From Hydractinia symbiolongicarpus (lineage: Eukaryota; Cnidaria; Hydrozoa; Anthoathecata; Hydractiniidae): a stretch of 64,000 nt of DNA. Positions 1-11,709 of this stretch are shown here, one piece after another; the first letter of the stretch is position 1, and every line of letters begins with the position of its first letter. The position numbers were made by a program, and so were the translations under genes. The DNA lies in assembly GCF_029227915.1 (NCBI RefSeq), contig NC_079876.1, positions 36,625,828-36,689,827 on the forward strand, read 5' to 3'. The notes under the pieces are model-generated. The model saw nothing but the letters and a program-made list of their open reading frames with translations. It did no database searches and had not been told where the DNA came from.

Positions 1-743
1 CACATATTCGTACCAACAAATACTTAGCGATGTTTTTCCGTTATCACTAGGTTGCATTACTTTTAACAGTGAAAAGATTGAACGTGGGAACTAATTGAAC
101 TGATGTTGGACTTTGACCTTATAAATGTGGTAAATGAGAGAATTGAACTCCAAGAATTAACATTCTTGTTTCTTTTGCATGAATGCTGGAACTCTGCAGT
201 TACACAGGACGCCGGTTAGCCCGTTATTTGCCAATGTAGATCAACTAGTCATTCTTACTGTGAGACTACTCCTATCCGTCAGCGCGCCCTGAAGAAATAG
301 AGACAGTTTCGAAAACAACATATCGGTGACTTTCTAACGGTATCAGTCCGTTTGAATTACAACAGTTGAGTCACATATTCGTACCAACAAGTACTTAGCG
401 ATATTTTTCCGTTACTACTAGGATGCATTCCTTTTAACAGTGAAAAGATGGAACGTGGGACCTAATTGAACTGATGTTGGACTTTGACCTTATAAATGTG
501 GTAAATGACACAATTAAACTCAAAAAGTTAACATTCTTGTTTCTTTTGAGTGAATGCTGGAACTCTGCAGTTACACTGGACGCTGTGTTAGCCCTTTATT
601 TACAAATGTAGATGAATTAGTCATTCTTACTGTGAGACTACTCCTATCCGTCAGCGTGCCCGGAAGAAATAGAGACAGTTTCAAACTCAACATTTCATTG
701 ATTTTCTAACGGTATCAGTCCGTTTGAGTTACAACGGTTGCGT

Positions 744-1114
744 CACATACTCGTACCAACATGTATTTAGCGATAATTTTCCGATATTACTAGGTTGCAT
801 TGCTTTTAACAGTGAAACGATTGACCGTGGGACCTAATTGAACTGATTTTGGACTTTGACCTTATAAATGTGGCAAACGAGACAATTGAACTCCAAGAAT
901 TAACATTCTTGTTACTTTGGCATGAATGCTGGAACTCCGCAGTTACACAGGACGCTGGTTAGCCCTTTATTTACAAATGTAGATCAATTAGTCATTCTTA
1001 CTGTGAGACTACTCCTATCCGTCACTGCGCCCTGAAGAAATAGAGACAGTTTCGAAAACTATATTTCATTGACTTTCTAACGGTATCAGTCCGTTTGAAT
1101 TACAACGGTTGAGT
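744..1114 (+). repeat. Reference family-A monomer (371 bp)
   Basis: I use this copy to define the monomer, from 'cacata' to the base before the next 'cacata'. Landmarks: 'tgtatttagcg' at 762, 'gtgggacc' at 827, 'gagacaattg' at 879, a perfect inverted repeat at 894-911, 'agttacacagg' at 941, 'gtgagactactcc' at 1003 and 'gagacagttt' at 1043. By hand count it has 143 G+C of 371 (38.5 %) and 14 CpG, about what its composition predicts. Stops occur in every frame and there is no tRNA-like or Pol III box-like element that I can recognise. Confidence 0.9.
894..911. other. Conserved 18-bp inverted repeat inside the monomer
   Basis: CAAGAAT-TAAC-ATTCTTG is a perfect 7-bp dyad around a 4-base spacer. 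It recurs at the same phase in most family-A and family-B monomers. In family C (right end) the sequence becomes 'caagaaataacattcttc', which still keeps a 5-bp AAGAA/TTCTT dyad. This element sits beside the region where many monomer variants differ, yet stays almost constant. It could be a protein-binding site or a hairpin; no function can be shown from sequence. Confidence 0.75.
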
Positions 1115-3069
1115 CACATATTCGTACCAACATGTATTTAGTGATATTTTTCCGATATTACTAGGTTGCATAGCTTTTAACAGTGTAACGATTGACCGTG
1201 GAACCTAATTGAACTGATTTTGGACTTTGACCTTATAAATGTGGTAAATGAGACAATTGAACTCCAAGAATTAACATTCTTGTTATTTTGGCATGAAAAC
1301 TGGACCTCTGCAGTTACACTGGACGCAGTGTTAGCATTTTATTTACAAATGTAGATGAATTAGTCATTTTTACTGTGAGACTACTCCTATCCGTCAGCGT
1401 GCCCGGAAGAAATAGACACAGTTTCAAACTCAACATTTCATTGATTTTCTAACGGTATCAGTACGTATGAGTTACAACGGTTGCGTCACATACTCGTACC
1501 AACATGTATTTAGCGATAATTTCCCGATATTACTAGGTTGTATTCCTTTTAACAGTGAGAAGATTAAACGTGGGACCTAATTGAACTGATGTTGGACTTT
1601 GACCTTATAAATGTGGTAAATGAGAGAATTGAACTCCAAGAATTAACATTCTTGTTTCTTTGGCATGATTCCCAGAACTCAGTAATTACATTGTGCGCTG
1701 TGTTAGCTCTTTATTTGCAAATTTAGATCAAGGAGTGGTTTTTACTCTGCGACTTATCGTAACCGTTAGCGCGCGGAAGAAATAGAGACAGTTTCAAAAA
1801 CTACACTTCATTGACATTCTAACGGTATCAGTCCGTTTGAGTTAGAACGGTTGCGTCACATATTCGTACCAACATGTATTTACTGATATTTTTCCGATAT
1901 TACTAGGTTGCATAGCTTTTAACAGTGAAACGATTGACCGTGGAACCTAATTGAACTGATTTTGGACTTTGACCTTATAAATGTGGTAATAGAGACAATT
2001 GAACTCCAAGAATTAACATTCTTGTTACTTTGGCATGAATGCTGGAACTCTGCAGTTACACTGGACGCTGTGTTAGCCCTTTATTTACAAATGTAGATGA
2101 ATTAGTCATTCTTACTGTGAGACTACTCCTATCCGTCAGCGTGCCCGGAAGAAATAGAGACAGTTTCAAACTCAACATTTCATTGATTTTTTAACGGTAT
2201 CAGTACGTTTGAGTTACAACGGTTGCGTCACATACTCGTACCAACATGTATTTAGCGATAACTTTCCGATACTACTAGGTTGCATTCCTTTTAACAGTGA
2301 AAAGATTGAACGTGGAACCTAATTGAACTGATGTTGGACTTTGACCTCATAAATGTGGTAAATGAGAGAATTGAACTTCAAGAATTAACATTCTTGTTTC
2401 TTTTGAGTGAATGCTGGAACTCTGCAGTAACACTGGACGCTGTGTTAGCCCTTTATTTACAAATGTAGATGAATTAGTCATTCTTACTGTGAGACTACTC
2501 CTATCCGTCAGCGTGCCCGGAAGAAATAGAGACAGTTTCAAACTCAACATTTCATTGATTTTATAACGGTATCAGTCCGTTTGAGTTACAACGGTTGCGT
2601 CACATACTCGTACCAACATGTATTTAGCGATAATTTTCCGATATTACTAGGTTGCATTCCTTTTAAGAGTGAAAAGATTGAACGTGGGACCTAATTGAAC
2701 TGATGTAGGACTTTGACCTTATAAATGTGGTAAATGAGAGAATTGAACTCCAAGAATTAACATTCTTGTTTCTTTGGCATGATTCCCAGAACTCAGTAAT
2801 TACATTGTGCGCTGTGTTAGCTCTTTATTTACAAATTTAGATCAAGGAGTGGTTTTTACTCTGCGACTTATCGTAACCGTTAGCGCGTGGAAGAAACAGA
2901 GACAGTTTCAAAAACTACACTTCATTGACTTTCTAACGGTATCAGTCCGTTTGAGTTACAACGTCGCGTCACGAATTGGTAACACCATGTAATTAGCAAT
3001 ATTTTTCCAATATTACTAGGTTGCAATGCTTTTAACAGTGAAACGATTGACCGTGGGACCTAATTGAAC

Positions 3070-4255
3070 CGATTTTGGACTTTGACCTTATGAATGTGGT
3101 AAATGAGACAATTGAACTCCAAGAATTAACATTCTTGTTACTTTGGCATGAATACTGGAACTCTGCAGTTACACAGGACGCTGGTTAGCCCCTTATTTAC
3201 AAATGTAGATCAATTAGTCATTCTTACTGTGAGACTACTCCTATCCGTCAGCGCGCCCTGAAGAAAGAGAGACAGTTTCAAAAACAACATATCATTGACA
3301 TTCTAACGGTATCAGTCCGTTTGAATTACAATAGTTGAGTCACATATTCGTATCAACATGTATTTAGCGATAATTTTCCGATATTACTAGGTTGCATTGC
3401 TTTAAACAGTGAAAGGATTGATCGTGAGAATTAATTGAAATGATTTTTGTCTTTGACCTTATAAATATGGTAAATGAGACAATTGGAATACAAGAATTAA
3501 CATTCTTGTTACGTTGGTATGATTGCCAGAAGTCTGTTCGTTTGAGTGACAACAGTTGAGTCACATATTCGTACCAACAAGTACTTAGCGATATTTTTCC
3601 GTTAATACTAGGTTGCATTCCTTTTAACAGTGAAACGATTGACCGTGGAACCTAATTGAACTGATTTTGGACTTTGACCTTATGAATGTGGTAAATGAGA
3701 CAATTGAACTCCAAGAATTAACATTCTTGTTACTTTGGCATGAATACTGGAACTCTGCAGTTACACAGGACGCTGGTTAGCCCCTTATTTACAAATGTAG
3801 ATCAATTAGTCATTCTTACTGTGAGACTACTCCTATCCGTCAGCGCGCCCTGAAGAAAGAGAGACAGTTTCAAAAACAACATATCATTGACATTCTAACG
3901 GTATCAGTCCGTTTGAATTACAATGGTTGAGTCACATATTCGTATCAACATGTATTTAGCGATAATTTTCCGATATTACTAGGTTGCATTGCTTTAAACA
4001 GTGAAAGGATTGATCGTGAGAATTAATTGAAATGATTTTTGTCTTTGACCTTATAAATATGGTAAATGAGACAATTGGAATACAAGAATTAACATTCTTG
4101 TTACGTTGGTATGATTGCCAGAAGTCTGTTCGTTTGAGTGACAACAGTTGAGTCACATATTCGTACCAACAAGTACTTAGCGATATTTTTCCGTTAATAC
4201 TAGGTTGCATTCCTTTTAACAGTGAAACGATTGACCGTGGAACCTAATTGAACTG
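3070..4255 (+). repeat. Tandem duplication of a 592-bp dimer (221 + 371)
   Basis: Two nearly identical 592-bp units lie in tandem, one starting near 3070 and the next near 3662. Monomer starts at 3341, 3562, 3933, 4154 and 4525 give lengths 221, 371, 221, 371. The 221-bp monomer lacks about 150 bp between 'gattgccagaa' and 'gtctgttcgtttgag'; its junctions are at 3529 and 4121. I saw only isolated differences, such as 'atagttgag' against 'atggttgag'. After about 4255 the sequence leaves the duplicated type. Confidence 0.9.
3341..3561 (+). repeat. Short 221-bp monomer (first example, 150-bp deletion)
   Basis: First of 22 copies that I count of a monomer with the same internal deletion. Junction positions are 3529, 4121, 5826, 6418, 7751, 10567, 11901, 14346, 14938, ten inside the 1334-bp HOR, then 28866, 30649 and 31611. 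The identical joint suggests one ancestral deletion later copied by array expansion. None occurs right of 33.3 kb. Confidence 0.9.
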
Positions 4256-4524
4256 ATTTTGGACTTTGACCTTATAATTGTGGTGAATGAGACAATTGAA
4301 CTCCAAGAATTAACATTCTTGTTACTTTGGCATGAATGCTGGAACTCTGCAATTACACAGGAAGCTGGTTAGCCCTTTATTTACAACTGTAGATCAATTA
4401 GTGATTGTTACTGTGAGACTACTCCTATCCGTCATCGCGCACTGAAGAAATAGAGACAGTTTCGAAAACAACATATCGGTGACTTTCTAACGGTATCAGT
4501 CCGTTTGAGTTACAACAGTTGAGT

Positions 4525-5268
4525 CACATATTTATACCAACAAGTACTTAGCGATATTTTTCCGTTACTACTAGGTTGCACTCCTTTTAACAGTGAAAAG
4601 ATTGAACGTGGGACCTAATTGAACTGATGTTGGACTTTGACCTTATAAATGTGGTAAATGAGAGAATTGAACTTCAAGAATTAACATTCTTGTTTCTTTT
4701 GAGTGAATGCTGGAACTCTGCAGTTACACTGGACGCTGTGTTAGCCCTTTATTTACAAATGTAGATGAATTAGTCATTCTTACTGTGAGACTACTCCTAT
4801 CCGTCAGCGTGCCCGGAAGAAATAGAGACAGTTTCAAACTCAACATTTCATTGATTTTATAACGGTATCAGTCCGTTTGAGTTACAACGGTTGCGTCTCA
4901 TACTCGTACCAACATGTATTTAGCGATAATTTTCCGATATTACTAGGTTGCATTCCTTTTAACAGTGAAAAGATTGAACGTGGGACCTAATTGAACTGAT
5001 GTTGGACTTTGACCTTATAAATGTGGTAAATGAGAGAATTGAACTTCAAGAATTAACATTCTTGTTTCTTTTGAGTGAATGCTGGAACTCTGCAGTTACA
5101 CTGGACGCTGTGTTAGCCCTTTATTTACAAATGTAGATGAATTAGTCATTCTTACTGTGAGACTACTCCTATCCGTCAGCGTGCCCGGAAGAAATAGAGA
5201 CAGTTTCAAACTCAACATTTCATAGATTTTATAACGGTATCAGTCCGTTTGAGTTACAACGGTTGCGT
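4525..5268 (+). repeat. Two adjacent near-identical 372-bp monomers
   Basis: Monomers at 4525-4896 and 4897-5268 share private variants: 'gaacttcaagaattaac', 'cttttgagtgaatgc', 'tttataacgg' and the altered boundary 'gcgtctcatactcg' at both ends. This is a recent single-monomer duplication in an otherwise mixed stretch. Confidence 0.8.
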
Positions 5269-6040
5269 CTCATACTCGTACCAACATGTATTTAGCGATA
5301 ATTTTCCGATATTACTAGGTTGCATTCCTTTTAACAGTGAAAAGATTGAACGTGGGACCTAATTGAACTGATGTTGGACTTTGACCTTATATATGTGGTA
5401 TTTGAGAGAATTGAACTCCAAGAATTAACATTCTTATTTCTTTGGCATGATTCCCAGAACTCAGTAATTACATTGTGCGCTGTGTTAGCTCTTTATTTAC
5501 AAATTTAGATCAAGGAGTGGTTTTTACTCTGCGACTTATCGTAACCGTTAGCGCGTGGAAGAAACAGAGACAGTTTCAAAAACTACACTTCATTGACTTT
5601 CTAACGGTATCAGTCCGTTTGAGTTAGAACGGTTGCGTCACATATTCGTACCAACATGTATTTAGTGATATTTTTCCGATAATACTAGGTTGCATTGCTT
5701 TAAACAGTGAAAAGATTGATCGTGAGAACTAATTGAACAGATTTTGTCTTTGACCTTATAAATATGGTAAATGAGACAATTGCAATGCAAGAATTAACAT
5801 TCTTGTTACGTTGGTATGATTGCCGGAAGTCCGTTCGTTTGAGTTACAACGGTTGCGTCACCAATTGATAACACCATGTATTAAGCGATATTTTTCCGAT
5901 ATTACTAGGTTGCATTGCTTTTAACAGTGAAACGATTGACCGTGGGACCTAATTGAACTGACTTTAGACTTTGATCTCATGAATGTGGTTAATAAGACGA
6001 TTGGACTCCAAGAATTAACATTCTTCTTACTTTGGCATGA
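5269..6040 (+). repeat. Mixed family-A monomers with a D-like patch
   Basis: A class-2 monomer, a short monomer (junction at 5826) and the first part of a full monomer. Positions about 5960-6033 carry 'gactttagactttg', 'aataagacgattggactcc' and 'attcttcttac', signatures of the HOR D monomer and of family B, inside a monomer otherwise of family A. Confidence 0.75.
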
Positions 6041-7560
6041 ATACTGGAACTCTGCAGTTACACAGGACGCTGGTTAGCCCCTTATTTACAAATGTAGATC
6101 AATTAGTCATTCTTACTGTGAGACTACTCCTATCCGTCAGCGCGCCCTGAAGAAAGAGAGACAGTTTCAAAAACAACATATCATTGACATTCTAACGGTA
6201 TCAGTCCGTTTGAATTACAATGGTTGAGTCACTTATTCGTATCAACATGTATTTAGCGATAATTTTCCGATATTACTAGGTTGCATTGCTTTAAACAGTG
6301 AAAAGATTGATCGTGAGAATTAATTGAAATGATTTTTGTCTTTGACCTTATAAATATGGTAAATGAGACAATTGGAATACAAGAATTAACATTCTTGTTA
6401 CGTTGGTATGATTACCAGAAGTCCGTTCGTTTGAGTTACAACGGTTGCGTCACCAATTGGTAACACCATGTATTTAGCGATATTTTTCCGATATTACTAG
6501 GTTGCATTGCTTTTAACAGTGAAACGATTGACCGTGGAACCTAATTGAACTGATTTTGGACTTTGACCTTATAAATGTGGTAAATGAGACAATTGAACTC
6601 CAAGAATTAACATTCTTGTTACTTTGGCATGAATGCTGGAACTCTGCAGTTACACAGGAAGCTGGTTAGCCCTTTATTTACAAATGTAGATCAATTAGTC
6701 ATTGTTACTGTGAGACTACTCCTATCCGTCAGCGCGCACTGAAGAAATAGAGACAGTTTCGAAAACAACATATCGGTGACTTTCTAACGGTATCAGTGCG
6801 TTTGAGTTACAACAGTTGAGTCACATATTTATACCAACAAGTACTTAGCGATATTTTTCCGTTACTACTAGGTTGCACTCCTTTTAACAGTGAAAAGATT
6901 GAACGTGGGACCTAATTGAACTGATGTTGGACTTTGACCTTATAAATGTGGTAAATGAGAGAATTGAACTCCAAGAATTAACATTCTTGTTTCTTTTGAG
7001 TGAATGCTGGAACTCTGCAGTTACACTGGACGCTGTGTTAGCCCTTTATTTACAAATGTAGATGAATTAGTCATTCTTACTGTGAGACTACTCCTATCCG
7101 TCAGCGTGCCCGAAAGAAATAGAGACAGTTTCAAACTCAAAATTTCATTGATTTTCTAACGGTATCAGTCCGTTTGAGTTACAACGGTTGCGTCACATAC
7201 TCGTCCCAACATGTATTTAGCGATTATTTTCCGATATTACTAGGTTGCATTCCTTTTAACAGTGAAAAGATTGAACGTGGGACCTAATTGAACTGATGTT
7301 GGACTTTGACCTTATATATGTGGTATTTGAGAGAATTGAACTCCAAAAATTAACATTCTTGTTTCTTTGGCATGATTCCCAGAACTCAGTAATTACATTG
7401 TGCGCTGTGTTAGCTCTTTATTTACAAATTTAGATTAAGAAGTGGTTTTTACTCTGCGACTTATCGTAACCGTTAGCGCGCGAAAGAAATAAAGACAGTT
7501 TAAAAAACTACACTTCATTGACTTTCTAAAAGTATCAGTCCGTTTGAGTTAGAACGGTTG
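6041..7560 (+). repeat. Paralogous block, copy 1 (partner 4149 bp downstream)
   Basis: Matches 10190-11709 at a constant offset of 4149 bp. Shared marks include 'attaccagaagtccg', 'acacaggaagctggttag', 'cacatatttatacc' (6822 and 10971), 'ttgcactcc', 'ctcgtcccaacatg' and 'cattgactttctaa' after 'cagtttaaaaaactac'. The block holds a short monomer with its junction at 6418 and several full monomers. Scattered differences indicate an older duplication than those in the HOR. Confidence 0.8.
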
Positions 7561-7796
7561 CGTCACATATTCGTACCAACATGTATTTAGTGATATTTTT
7601 CCGATAATACTAGGTTGCATTGCTTTAAACATTGAAAAGATTGATCGTGAGAACTAATTGAACAGATTTTGTCTTTGACCTTATAAATATGGTAAATGAG
7701 ACAATTGCAATGCAAGAATTAACATTCTTGTTACGTTGGTATGATTGCCGGAAGTCCGTTCGTTTGAGTTACAACGGTCGCGTCACCAATTGATAA
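7561..7796 (+). repeat. Short monomer and start of the next
   Basis: Deleted 221-bp-type monomer (junction at 7751) linking the paralogous block to the 1112-bp duplication. It carries 'caccaattgataacacc', as does the copy near 5860. Nothing else is present. Confidence 0.7.
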
Positions 7797-10020
7797 CACC
7801 ATGTATTAAGCGATATTATTCCGATATTACTAGGTTGCATTGCTTTTAACAGTGAAACGATTGACCGTGGGACCTAATTGAACTGATTTTGGACTTTGAC
7901 CTTATAAATGTGGTAAATGAGACAATTGAACTCCAAGAATTAACATTCTTGTTACTTTGGCATGAATACTGGAACTCTGCAGTTACACAGGACGCTGGTT
8001 AGCCCTTTATTTACAAATGTAGATCAATTAGTCATTGTTACTGTGAGACTACTCCTATCCGTCAGCGCGCCCTGAAGAAATAGAGACAGTTTCGAAAACA
8101 ACATATCGGTGACTTTCTAACGGTATCAGTTCGTTTGAGTTACAACAGTTGAGTCACATATTCGTACAAACAAGTACTTAGCAATATTTTTCCGTTACTA
8201 CTAGGTTGCATTCCTTTTAACTCTGAAAAGATTGAACGTGGGACCTAATTGAACTGATGTTGGACTTTGACCTTATAAATGTGGTAAATGAGAGAATTGA
8301 ACTCCAAGAATTAACATTCTTGTTTCTTTTGCATGAATGCTGGAACTCTGCAGTTACACTGGACGCTGTGTTAGCCCTTTATTTACAAATGTAGATGAAT
8401 TAGTCATTCTTAATGTGAAAATACTCCTATCCGTCAGCGTGCCTTGAAGAAATAGAGACATTTTCAAACTCAACATTTCATTGATTTTCTAACGGTTTCA
8501 GTCCGTTTGAGTTACAACGGTTGCGTCACATACTCGTACCAACATGTATTTAGCGATAATTTTCCGATATTACTAGGTTGCATTCCTTTAAACAGTGAAA
8601 AGTATGCACGTGGGACCTAATTGAACTAATGTTGGACTTTGACCTTATAAATGTGGTAAATAAGAGAATTGAACTCCTAGAATTAACATTCTTGTTTCTT
8701 TGGCATGATTCCCAGAACTCAGTAATTACATTGTGCGCTGTGTTAGCTCTTTATTTACAAATTTAGATCAAGGAGTGGTTTTTACTCTGCGACTTATCGT
8801 AACCGTTAGCGCGCGGAAGAAATAGAGACAGTTTCAAAAACTACACTTCATTGACTTTCTAACGGTATCAGTCCGTTTGAGTTACAACGTCGCGTCACGA
8901 ATTGGTAACACCATGTATTTAGCGATATTTTTCCGATATTACTAGGTTGCATTGCTTTTAACAGTGAAACGATTGACCGTGGGACCTAATTGAACTGATT
9001 TTGGACTTTGACCTTATAAATGTGGTAAATGAGACAATTGAACTCCAAGAATTAACATTCTTGTTACTTTGGCATGAATACTGGAACTCTGCAGTTACAC
9101 AGGACGCTGGTTAGCCCTTTATTTACAAATGTAGATCAATTAGTCATTGTTACTGTGAGACTACTCCTATCCGTCAGCGCGCCCTGAAGAAATAGAGACA
9201 GTTTCGAAAACAGCATATCGGTGACTTTCTAACGGTATCAGTTCGTTTGAGTTACAACAGTTGAGTCACATATTCGTACAAACAAGTACTTAGCAATATT
9301 TTTCCGTTACTACTAGGTTGCATTCCTTTTAACTCTGAAAAGATTGAACGTGGGACCTAATTGAACTGATGTTGGACTTTGATCTTATAAATGTGGTAAA
9401 TGAGAGAATTGAACTCCAAGAATTAACATTCTTGTTTCTTTTGCATGAATGCTGGAACTCTGCAGTTACACTGGACGCTGTGTTAGCCCTTTATTTACAA
9501 ATGTAGATGAATTAGTCATTCTTAATGTGAAAATACTCCTATCCGTCAGCGTGCCTTGAAGAAATAGAGACATTTTCAAACTCAACATTTCATTGATTTT
9601 CTAACGGTTTCAGTCCGTTTGAGTTACAACGGTTGCGTCACATACTCGTACCAACATGTATTTAGCGATAATTTTCCGATATTACTAGGTTGCATTCCTT
9701 TAAACAGTGAAAAGTATGCACGTGGGACCTAATTGAACTAATGTTGGACTTTGACCTTATAAATGTGGTAAATAAGAGAATTGAACTCCTAGAATTAACA
9801 TTCTTGTTTCTTTGGCATGATTCCCAGAACTCAGTAATTACATTGTGCGCTGTGTTAGCTCTTTATTTACAAATTTAGATCAAGGAGTGGTTTTTACTCT
9901 GCGACTTATCGTAACCGTTAGCGCGCGGAAGAAATAGAGACAGTTTCAAAAACTACACTTCATTGACTTTCTAACGGTATCAGTCCGTTTGAGTTACAAC
10001 GTCGCGTCACGAATTGGTAA
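7797..10020 (+). repeat. Tandem duplication of a 1112-bp trimer
   Basis: Units 7797-8908 and 8909-10020 each contain three full monomers. Shared private marks include 'cgtacaaacaagtacttagcaat', 'cttttaactctgaaaag', 'cttaatgtgaaaatactcc', 'aacggtttcagtccg', 'aaagtatgcacgtggg' and 'gaactcctagaattaac'. The anchor 'tcgtttgagttacaacag' is at 8131 and 9243. Only occasional substitutions separate the copies, so this duplication is fairly recent. Confidence 0.9.
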
Positions 10021-10189
10021 CACCATGTATTTAGCGATATTTTTCCGATATTACTAAGTTGCATTGTTTTTAACAGTGAAACGATTGACCGTGGGACCTA
10101 ATTGAACTGATTTTGGACTTTGACCTTATGAATGTGGTAAATGAGACAATTGAACTCCAAGAATTAACATTCTTGTTACTTTGGCATGA
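10021..10189 (+). repeat. Family-A monomer segment
   Basis: First part of a full monomer following the 1112-bp duplication, with 'caccatgtatttagcg' and 'actaagttgcattg'. It differs from the D-like patch found at the equivalent place upstream (5960-6033). Confidence 0.7.
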
Positions 10190-11709
10190 ATACTGGAACT
10201 CTGCAGTTACACCGGACGCTGGTTAGCCCCTTATTTACAAATGTAGATCAATTAGTCATTCTTACTGTGAGACTACTCCTATCCGTCAGCGCGCCCTGAA
10301 GAAAGAGAGAAAGTTTCAAAAACAACATATCATTGACATTCTAACGGTATCAGTCCGTTTGAATTACAATGGTTGAGTCACATATTTGTATCAACATGTA
10401 TTTAGCGATAATTTTCCGATATTACTAGGTTGCATTGCTTTAAACAGTGAAAAGATTGATCGTGAGAATTAATTACAATGATTTTTGTCTTTGACCTTAT
10501 AAATATGGTAAATGAGACAATTGGAATAAAAGAAATAACATTCTTGTTACGTTGGTATGATTACCAGAAGTCCGTTCGTTTGAGTTACAACGGTTGCGTC
10601 ACCAATTGGTAACACCATGTATTTAGCGATATTTTTCCGATATTACTAGGTTGCATTGCTTTTAACAGTGAAACGATTGACCGTGGAACCTAATTGAATT
10701 GATTTTGGACTTTGACCTTATAAATGTGGTAAATGAGACAATTGAACTCCAAGAATTAACATTCTTGTTACTTTGGCATGAATGCTGGAACTCTGCAGTT
10801 ACACAGGAAGCTGGTTAGCCCTTTATTTACAAATGTAGATCAATTAGTCATTGTTACTGTGAGACTACTCCTATCCGTCAGCGCGCACTGAAGAAATAGA
10901 GACAGTTTCGAAAACAACATATCGGTGACTTTCTAACGGAATCAGTCCGTTTGAGTTACAACAGTTGAGTCACATATTTATACCAACAAGTACTTAGCGA
11001 TATTTTTCCGTTACTACTAGGTTGCACTCCTTTTAACAGTGAAAAGATTGAACGTGGGACCTAATTGAACTGATGTTGGACTTTGACCTTATAAATGTGG
11101 TAAATGAGAGAATTGAACTCCAAGAATTAACATTCTTGTTTCTTTTGAGTGAATGCTGGAACTCTGCAGTTACACTGGACGCTGTGTTAGCCCTTTATTT
11201 ACAAATGTAGATGAATTAGTCATTCTTACTGTGAGACTACTCCTATCCGTCAGCGTGCCCGGAAGAAATAGAGACAATTTCAAACTCAAAATTTCATTGA
11301 TTTTCTAACGGTATCAGTCCGTTTGAGTTACAACGGTTGCGTCACATACTCGTCCCAACATGTATTTAGCGATTATTTTCCGATATTACTAGGTTGCATT
11401 CCTTTTAACAGTGAAAAGATTGAACGTGGGACCTAATTGAACTGATGTTGGACTTTGACCTTATATATGTGGTATTTGAAAGAATTGAACTCCAAGAATT
11501 AACATTCTTGTTTCTTTGGCATGATTCCCAGAACTCAGTAATTACATTGTGCGCTGTGTTAGCTCTTTATTTACAAATTTAGATCAAGGAGTGGTTTTTA
11601 CTCTGCGACTTATCGTAACCGTTAGCGCGCGGAAGAAATAAAGACAGTTTAAAAAACTACACTTCATTGACTTTCTAACGGTATCAGTCCGTTTGAGTTA
11701 GAACGGTTG
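10190..11709 (+). repeat. Paralogous block, copy 2 (partner of 6041-7560)
   Basis: Second copy of the block found 4149 bp upstream, with the same short monomer (junction at 10567), the 'cacatatttatacc' variant at 10971 and the 'ctcgtcccaacatg' variant. Substitutions are scattered and I see no internal rearrangement. Confidence 0.8.

Larger units (their letters stand above)
1..3340 (+). repeat. Left array: diverged family-A monomers, irregular order
   Basis: About nine monomers of 371-372 bp. Two classes are interspersed. Class 1 has 'tgaatgctggaactctgcagttacac' and 'aaatgtagat'; class 2 has 'cccagaactcagtaattac' and 'aaatttagatcaagg'. The class-2 signature occurs at 1671 and 2785, 1114 bp apart (three monomers), hinting at an old trimer, but copies have diverged and no clean higher-order unit is visible. 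No gene. Confidence 0.85.

Noticed and set aside
749-766. CENP-B box-like sequence around 'ttcgtaccaacatgta'
   Set aside because: Typical copies match the left core TTCG and the central A, but the CGGG end is ATGT, giving six of nine core bases. That is too little to claim a binding site, and this reference copy even reads 'ctcg'.
897-910. Heat-shock-element-like 'gaa...ttc' within the conserved dyad
   Set aside because: GAA and TTC are separated by 6 bases, not the 2 expected for heat-shock factor sites, and there is no third unit.
2347-2992. Other short open frames (for example 2347-2550, 2807-2992, 12018-12224, 13550-13753, 33311-33508, 41136-41354)
   Set aside because: All are 61-73 codons and lie across satellite monomers at related phases. 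They are chance stop-free stretches in AT-rich repeats.
3364-4210. Two identical 84-codon minus-strand open frames (3364-3618 and 3956-4210)
   Set aside because: They are 592 bp apart, the length of the local satellite dimer, so they are identical because the DNA is duplicated. They cross monomer landmarks and lack any recognisable domain.
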